Origin: Caldicellulosiruptor changbaiensis
GTDB lineage: Bacteria > Bacillota > Thermoanaerobacteria > Caldicellulosiruptorales > Caldicellulosiruptoraceae
Assembly: GCF_003999255.1 (NCBI RefSeq)
Contig: NZ_CP034791.1
Location: forward strand, 1,528,501 to 1,592,500
Length of the DNA: 64,000 nt
Direction of reading: 5' to 3'
Under the pieces are notes generated by a model, which saw only the letters and a list, made by a program, of their open reading frames with translations, ran no database searches and was not told the DNA's origin. Every line of letters starts with the position of its first letter. Position 1 is the stretch's first letter. Of the stretch, positions 59,687-64,000 are shown piece by piece. Made by a program: the position numbers and the translations under genes.

Positions 59687-60868
59687 ATGCAAAAGACACA
59701 GGGTAGCGTTAGATTTGCATTCTCAGCTATTTCACTTTTTATTTTGGCAAATGCATTTATGGGAATTGGTGGCGGGATTAATGACACCATATTCAATAAC
59801 TATATTGCAGCAAGCTTTAAAATCTCACCAGTGGCACGAGGTGTGCTTGAGTTTCCTCGCGAGACACCAGGGTTTTTGATAATCTTTTTAATAGGCTTTT
59901 TATACTTCCTTGGGGATTTGAGAGTAAGCATTATAGCGACATTTCTTTGCTCTGTATCTCTGGTTGGGCTTGGCTATTTTGCGCCAAGCTTTGCTCTTTT
60001 GATTTTATGGACAGCTTTTTACAACACAGGCACCCACCTTAACATGGTTTTGACATCAAGCATTGGAATGGAACTTTCAAAAGAAGACTCTTACGGCAAA
60101 ACCTTAGGGCTCATTGGCTCTGTTTCAACCGCCGCTGCAGTTATTGGTTATTTCATTGTCATGGTAGGGTTTAAATTCCTGAATTTTTCATTCAAAATAG
60201 CCTATCTTGTCGCTGCAATGATGTACGTTTTCGCTGCAATATTTTTGATGCCAATCAAAATGCCAAATGTAAGAAATCACAAAGGTCTAAAGTTTGTAAT
60301 CAAAAAAGATTACTGGCTCTACTATGTTCTTTCTATCTTCTTTGGTGCAAGAAAGCAGATTTTTATCACATTTGCTCCTTGGGTGTTGATTAAGATATTT
60401 AAACAGCCTGTTTCAAATTTTGCTCTGGTTGGAATAATCTGCTCCATTTTGGGAATTGGATTTAGAAACGTTATAGGCAGGCTTATTGACAAGCTTGGTG
60501 AAAAGAAGGTTTTGACATTTGATGCGATTGTTATTTTCTTAATCTGCATAGGATACGCTATGACTGAGAACATAAAGATAAAAACTTTGGCTTTGGGCTT
60601 GGCATATGCGTGTTATATAATTGATAATCTAATGTTTGCAACATCAATGGCAAGGTCAACGTACATAAAAAAGGTTATCAAACATCCTGATGATCTGACT
60701 CCAACTCTTTCAACAGGCACAAGCATGGACCATGCAGTTTCTATGAGCCTTCCTATGTTATCTGGCTTTTTGTGGAATAAGTTTGGGTATGAATATGTGT
60801 TCTTACTTGCAGCTCTCTTTGCGCTGGGGAATTTGTATTTTGTGAGGAAGATTGAAATTGAAAGTTAA
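59687..60868 (+). CDS. Major facilitator superfamily transporter
   Basis: A 393-residue protein with about twelve transmembrane helices. FGARKQIFITFAPWVLIKIF and FRNVIGRLIDKLGEKKVLTFDAIVIF contain the loop after helix 8 with the G..D..G-type motif of MFS proteins. The substrate cannot be predicted. It follows thpR by 42 bases with its own GAAAGGA site. Confidence 0.88.
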   Translation: MQKTQGSVRFAFSAISLFILANAFMGIGGGINDTIFNNYIAASFKISPVARGVLEFPRETPGFLIIFLIGFLYFLGDLRVSIIATFLCSVSLVGLGYFAPSFALLILWTAFYNTGTHLNMVLTSSIGMELSKEDSYGKTLGLIGSVSTAAAVIGYFIVMVGFKFLNFSFKIAYLVAAMMYVFAAIFLMPIKMPNVRNHKGLKFVIKKDYWLYYVLSIFFGARKQIFITFAPWVLIKIFKQPVSNFALVGIICSILGIGFRNVIGRLIDKLGEKKVLTFDAIVIFLICIGYAMTENIKIKTLALGLAYACYIIDNLMFATSMARSTYIKKVIKHPDDLTPTLSTGTSMDHAVSMSLPMLSGFLWNKFGYEYVFLLAALFALGNLYFVRKIEIES

Positions 60869-60961
60869 TTTCTGTCAAGATTTTTAAATGTGATTTTAAT
60901 GAAATTTAGAGTATAATTTTTAAGAAATAAACCTTCGTTTGCACTGAGGTGAAAGATAAAT

Positions 60962-61222
60962 ATGCTAGAAATTTGCATTTTCTACGGCATAAGGATTACA
61001 ATGTATTATGACGACCATAACCCTCCTCATTTTCATGCAACCTTCGCCGGATTTGAAGCAGAAATTGATATTTTAAACACAAGGGTTATAAAAGGATTCT
61101 TGCCTAAAAGACAACTAAAACTTGTGTTGGCTTGGGCAGAAATTCATAAAGATGAGCTTATGCAAAACTGGGAACTTGCAAAAGATCACAAGCCACTGAT
61201 GAGAATTAATCCTTTAGTGTAA
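60962..61222 (+). CDS. DUF4160 protein
   Basis: An 86-residue protein with the full DUF4160 pattern: FYGIRITMYYDDHNPPHFHATFAG, ILNTRVIKGFLPKRQLKLVLAWAEIHKDELMQNWELA and the end RINPLV. The DH.PPHFH motif could bind metal. The start is ATG 60962, GAGGTGA upstream, with a TATAAT at 60912-60917. DUF4160 and DUF2442 genes are frequent neighbours and are sometimes listed as toxin-antitoxin-like; this is not proven. Confidence 0.85.
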   Translation: MLEICIFYGIRITMYYDDHNPPHFHATFAGFEAEIDILNTRVIKGFLPKRQLKLVLAWAEIHKDELMQNWELAKDHKPLMRINPLV

Positions 61223-61248
61223 ATTATATTTTACGAGGTGATTGGCAC

Positions 61249-61569
61249 ATGATGGAATATTATCCTGAGGTTGTTCAGGTTATACCGACAGAAGAATATA
61301 AAGTTTATATTTACTTTGATGATGGCAGCATAAAACTCTTTGATGCTTCAAGTCTTCTTGAAAAGGGTGAATTTCAAAGACTTAAAGACAAAAAGTTTTT
61401 TATGGAAAGGTGCACAGTTTTAAATGGCACACTTGCATGGGATGTGAGCGGCAACTACGATGAAACAACCAGCCTTGATGTAGACCCACTTGTTCTGTAT
61501 CAGACTTGTCCTGATGTTGACGAACCAGAATGGTTGTTTAAACAAAGTGAGGACAAAAATACTAAATAG
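61249..61569 (+). CDS. DUF2442 protein
   Basis: A 106-residue protein: PEVVQVIPTEEYKVYIYFDDGSIKLFDASSLLEKGEFQRLKDKKFF, then the FMERCTVLNGTLAWDVSGNYDETTSLDVDPLVLY block with Leu-Asp-Pro, typical of DUF2442. It follows the DUF4160 gene by 26 bases with GAGGTGA before the ATG and ends at a terminator, so the two form a compact operon. Confidence 0.88.
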   Translation: MMEYYPEVVQVIPTEEYKVYIYFDDGSIKLFDASSLLEKGEFQRLKDKKFFMERCTVLNGTLAWDVSGNYDETTSLDVDPLVLYQTCPDVDEPEWLFKQSEDKNTK

Positions 61570-61575
61570 CAAAGA

Positions 61576-61630
61576 AAAAGGGTCCCTCTTCTTTGTTGGT
61601 TCTGATTTGTTAAAGTAAAGGGACCCTTTT
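61576..61630. terminator. Bidirectional terminator
   Basis: AAAAGGGTCCCT (61576-61587) pairs with AGGGACCCTTTT (61619-61630), leaving a 31-base loop. T-runs occur on both strands, so it ends the DUF4160-DUF2442 unit and the flagellar operon. Confidence 0.85.
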
Positions 61631-62093
61631 ATTCCTTTTTGTCAAATCCAGAATGATAGTCTATTTGTTTATAAGATGTATAATCTTTTATAGCCTCTTT
61701 TTTGTATCTAAGTGTTTTTATAGTCCTTTTTACCTCATCAAACTTTGCGCGAATAAGGATATTATTTTTTTCGTCAATGTCCTTTATTACTTTTAGCTTT
61801 TCCATAATTGATGAAGTCAAACTTTTGAGCAAAATCCCTGTCTCTTTGTCTATGTCAGTTATCTCATCAAAGCTTTTGATATTTTTTGCCTTTTTTATCC
61901 CCTCAAACTCCTTTATAAACTCATCGTCGAGGGTATTTATCCTTTCAATTAACTTCGCCTTCATATCAACAATTTTAGACAACTCATCAAAATTGTCATT
62001 TAAAATATAATCTTGTTGAAGATTTGTAAGCTCTAAAAACTTATCAACAAGCTTTTCCTTTTCTTCAAGAAGACTAATCAGTTTTTCATACAT
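61629..62093 (-). CDS. FlgN-like flagellar chaperone
   Basis: A 154-residue, all-helical protein (YEKLISLLEEKEKLVDKFLELTNLQQDYILNDNFDELSKIVDMKAKLIERINTLD). It resembles FlgN/FliT export chaperones that bind hook-associated proteins. Position directly after fliS supports this. I place the start at ATG 62093; TTG 62102 is also possible. Confidence 0.65.
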   Translation of the reverse strand: MYEKLISLLEEKEKLVDKFLELTNLQQDYILNDNFDELSKIVDMKAKLIERINTLDDEFIKEFEGIKKAKNIKSFDEITDIDKETGILLKSLTSSIMEKLKVIKDIDEKNNILIRAKFDEVKRTIKTLRYKKEAIKDYTSYKQIDYHSGFDKKE

Positions 62094-62107
62094 AAACCCC
62101 AACCCTT

Positions 62108-62488
62108 TTATTTATTTTTTTGCTGTCTTGCAATCTTAATTGCCTCTGCCCATGTAGCCCGCATCTCTTCAACAATTTCAAGAGCTTCCTTTAGATATTT
62201 TTTGTCCTTCTTTAAATTTGCCTGAATAAGCCATCTGTAAATAAAATCATATAAACTCATAAGATTTTTTGATATCTCATATTGCATATCAAGGGTTGAC
62301 ATAAGCTCTGTGATGATATTTTCGGCTTTTATAATGTTCTCATTTGCTTTGTCAAACTTTTTTTCATCAATTGCCTGCATTGCAAGTTTTATAAATCTTA
62401 TGCATCCATCATAAAGCATAAGAGTTAATTCTTCTGGTGGCTTTGTCATTATAACTTCTTCTTGATATCTTGCTGCTGCGTCCATCAT
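62108..62488 (-). CDS. fliS: Flagellar export chaperone FliS
   Basis: A 126-residue four-helix protein. AAARYQEEVIMTKPPEELTLMLYDGCIRFIKLAMQAI, the typical opening with Pro-Glu-Glu-Leu and LYDG, and YDFIYRWLIQANLKKD are FliS hallmarks. It holds flagellin before export. It lies after fliD and before the FlgN-like gene. Confidence 0.95.
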   Translation of the reverse strand: MMDAAARYQEEVIMTKPPEELTLMLYDGCIRFIKLAMQAIDEKKFDKANENIIKAENIITELMSTLDMQYEISKNLMSLYDFIYRWLIQANLKKDKKYLKEALEIVEEMRATWAEAIKIARQQKNK

Positions 62489-62577
62489 TTATTTCCTCCT
62501 ATAAATTATTTTTTCTTTTTGAGTCAAAGATGGTCATTCAGCTTTAGATTCACTTTTAACCCTATGATTCCTCTAAA

Positions 62578-64000
62578 TTATTTACTGCTAAATTGTTGGG
62601 AAAGCCAGGAACTCTGTGCATTCATTTGGGACATTAGCGATTCAAGTAGAGAAAACTGCTTATAATATCTTTCTTCAATTTTTTCTAATCTATCCAGCTC
62701 AGCATTCATTTGAGTTGCAATATATCTCAATTGTTTTCCAATGTAGCTGTTCGGATCATAACTGCTGGTAAAATAAGGCTTACCCGCCTTTTCATAAATT
62801 TTATTTATAACGTCTTTTGAAAAATAATATATTCTTTGTAACAAACCTTGTTTTAATAAGTAACCATTATAATCGTAATACGTTTTTCCCGTTTGTGGAT
62901 CTGTCTTTTTATAATCATCTAATGTTCCAACGGAAGCAGTAAACAATTTATATACACTATTCGGATCATTTTCTAATGCTTTTCTCAGTTTTTCTTCATC
63001 CTTTATATAGAGTTTCCCTGCTTTATTACCATCAAAATAACTATATGTTTCAATTCCTATATCAGTTAGTTGATTAATTTCTTCTGGTAATGAATCCACT
63101 TTTTCATAAACCCAATACCTCACATTATTCAAGAAGCTACCTAAAATCGAATCGTTGTAGAGCAAACCCTTTTTAGCTGCCTCTTCCCATTTTTTTATGT
63201 CATCATCTTTCATTTGGGATTTTTGCTCTTCCGTTAAAGGCTGAAACTCTCTATTTGGCCTTTCTGTTATTTTGCTATATATCTTATCAATAAGGTCATT
63301 GTATTTGCTGAGAAATTCTTTTATATTATTTATTGTAGAATCAACATCTTTTGAAATCGCAAATGACTGATACGTAAAAACTCCATTGACTAAAGTTTCT
63401 TTTTTAAGAGTAATAACTGTTCCCAAAAAAGTAAATGTATTTTGAGAAAATTCCTGGTCCTTCCAATAATCTACATTCCCAATTTTTATACTAACTTTTG
63501 CATTTTGTCCATTGGAATACATTGTAGAATCTTTTTGTATACTACTTATCTCACTATTTAAATTAAATGCTGTGAGAGCTCCTGTTTGTAATCTTTTTAT
63601 AAAAAGTTTCCCTTGGACATTATCATAATAAGCATCAACTTTTCCTGTTGATTTAAGAGCTGATGCTAAAGCTCTCTCAAAACCATCAACATCCAAATTT
63701 GATACATCAATCTTTATATACTTACTATCTTGTGGATTAGAAGTCTTTATATCTATTGAGACATTTCCAGCATTATCATCATTAACATAAACCCATATAG
63801 CTTTTTCAGGACTATTTTGTATGTTAGCCAAATCTGTACTACTAATTTTTGAAACAAACATAAAAGCAGGAGTTGCTATTTGGTCAACTTTTATTTGATA
63901 ATCTCCCACCAAACTGTTCGCAGTAGGTGCTGCATCAATATAACCACCGCTTATTGCATCACCCCAAGCTTTCATACTAATAAATTTAGAACTTGAAACT
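62578..64000 (-). CDS. fliD: Flagellar capping protein FliD, 5' end outside window
   Basis: The last 470 or so residues of FliD are visible. The D2/D3 region (ISSTDLANIQNS, ISSIQKDSTMYSNGQNAKVSIKIG) precedes the conserved C-terminal domain. LSKYNDLIDKIYSKIT, LNNVRYWVYE, LTDIGIETY and KLRKALENDPNSVYKLFTA are typical FliD_C blocks. A helical end (LRYIATQMNAELDRLEKIEERYYKQFSLLESLMSQMNAQSSWLSQQF) pairs subunits in the cap. The frame stays open to position 64000. Confidence 0.93.
   Translation of the reverse strand, partial: VSSSKFISMKAWGDAISGGYIDAAPTANSLVGDYQIKVDQIATPAFMFVSKISSTDLANIQNSPEKAIWVYVNDDNAGNVSIDIKTSNPQDSKYIKIDVSNLDVDGFERALASALKSTGKVDAYYDNVQGKLFIKRLQTGALTAFNLNSEISSIQKDSTMYSNGQNAKVSIKIGNVDYWKDQEFSQNTFTFLGTVITLKKETLVNGVFTYQSFAISKDVDSTINNIKEFLSKYNDLIDKIYSKITERPNREFQPLTEEQKSQMKDDDIKKWEEAAKKGLLYNDSILGSFLNNVRYWVYEKVDSLPEEINQLTDIGIETYSYFDGNKAGKLYIKDEEKLRKALENDPNSVYKLFTASVGTLDDYKKTDPQTGKTYYDYNGYLLKQGLLQRIYYFSKDVINKIYEKAGKPYFTSSYDPNSYIGKQLRYIATQMNAELDRLEKIEERYYKQFSLLESLMSQMNAQSSWLSQQFSSK

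Overview
The window is AT-rich, densely coded and bacterial. Its gene order is that of low-GC Gram-positive anaerobes (Clostridia). ECF transporter subunits sit next to truA, and hrcA-grpE-dnaK-dnaJ-prmA-rsmE form one heat-shock cluster behind a CIRCE element. An H-NOX chemoreceptor matches, at the residue level, the O2-binding type known from Thermoanaerobacter/Caldanaerobacter. Together with the IS110 element, a hydrogenase-regulator-like protein and an archaeal-type KaiC module, this suggests an anaerobic thermophile such as Caldicellulosiruptor. The genus is my inference; the sequence does not prove it.

Layout. 1-2782 (minus): truA (cut by the window edge), ecfT, ecfA2, ecfA1. 2974-3527: two small proteins around a shared hairpin. 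3599-19637 (minus): M29 aminopeptidase, rluB, thiI, a cysteine desulfurase, rsmE, prmA, dnaJ, dnaK, grpE, hrcA, hemW, lepA, a CapA-like protein and an RluA-type pseudouridine synthase, so mostly tRNA/rRNA modification, protein folding and translation. 19715-23310: glycosyltransferase, tRNA-Pro, a D,D-carboxypeptidase, a SleB-like hydrolase and a small starch-binding-like protein. 23301-26170 (minus): feoA-feoB, a 47-residue Cys-rich peptide and a Fur-family gene, under a near-ideal Fur-type palindrome. 26407-27704: the KaiC-like ATPase and its small HTH partner. 27746-37064 (minus): cysK, phasin-like protein, UbiB kinase, ligA, Nif3, TrmK, and a glycosyltransferase with an alpha/alpha-toroid protein.

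37483-38123: a CsoR-family repressor whose metal-binding His is replaced by Tyr, followed by thioredoxin. 38191-40890: a SIMPL protein, then an IS110 element with a structured leader and a frameshifted transposase. 40913-45639: AraC regulator, EamA protein, H-NOX chemoreceptor, hydrogenase-regulator-like protein, lytic transglycosylase and a 54-residue peptide. 45816-46904: ychF. 46980-49719 (minus): larE-larB-larC for the nickel-pincer cofactor, with larC split at an A9C slippery run. 49737-58969 (minus): sugar epimerase, guaB, DUF6106-like protein, lepB, mutS2, a HEPN/MNT pair, proA-proB and an unknown gene. 59090-61569 (plus): thpR, an MFS transporter and a DUF4160/DUF2442 pair. 61629-64000 (minus): a FlgN-like chaperone, fliS and fliD (cut by the edge).

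The points most worth a second look are the KaiC-like two-gene module, the larC frameshift, the H-NOX sensor next to a hydrogenase-regulator-like gene, the possible IS110 bridge RNA, the Tyr-for-His CsoR homologue beside thioredoxin, and rluB, whose conserved N-terminus has no standard start codon. I saw no CRISPR array, rRNA, prophage or replication origin.
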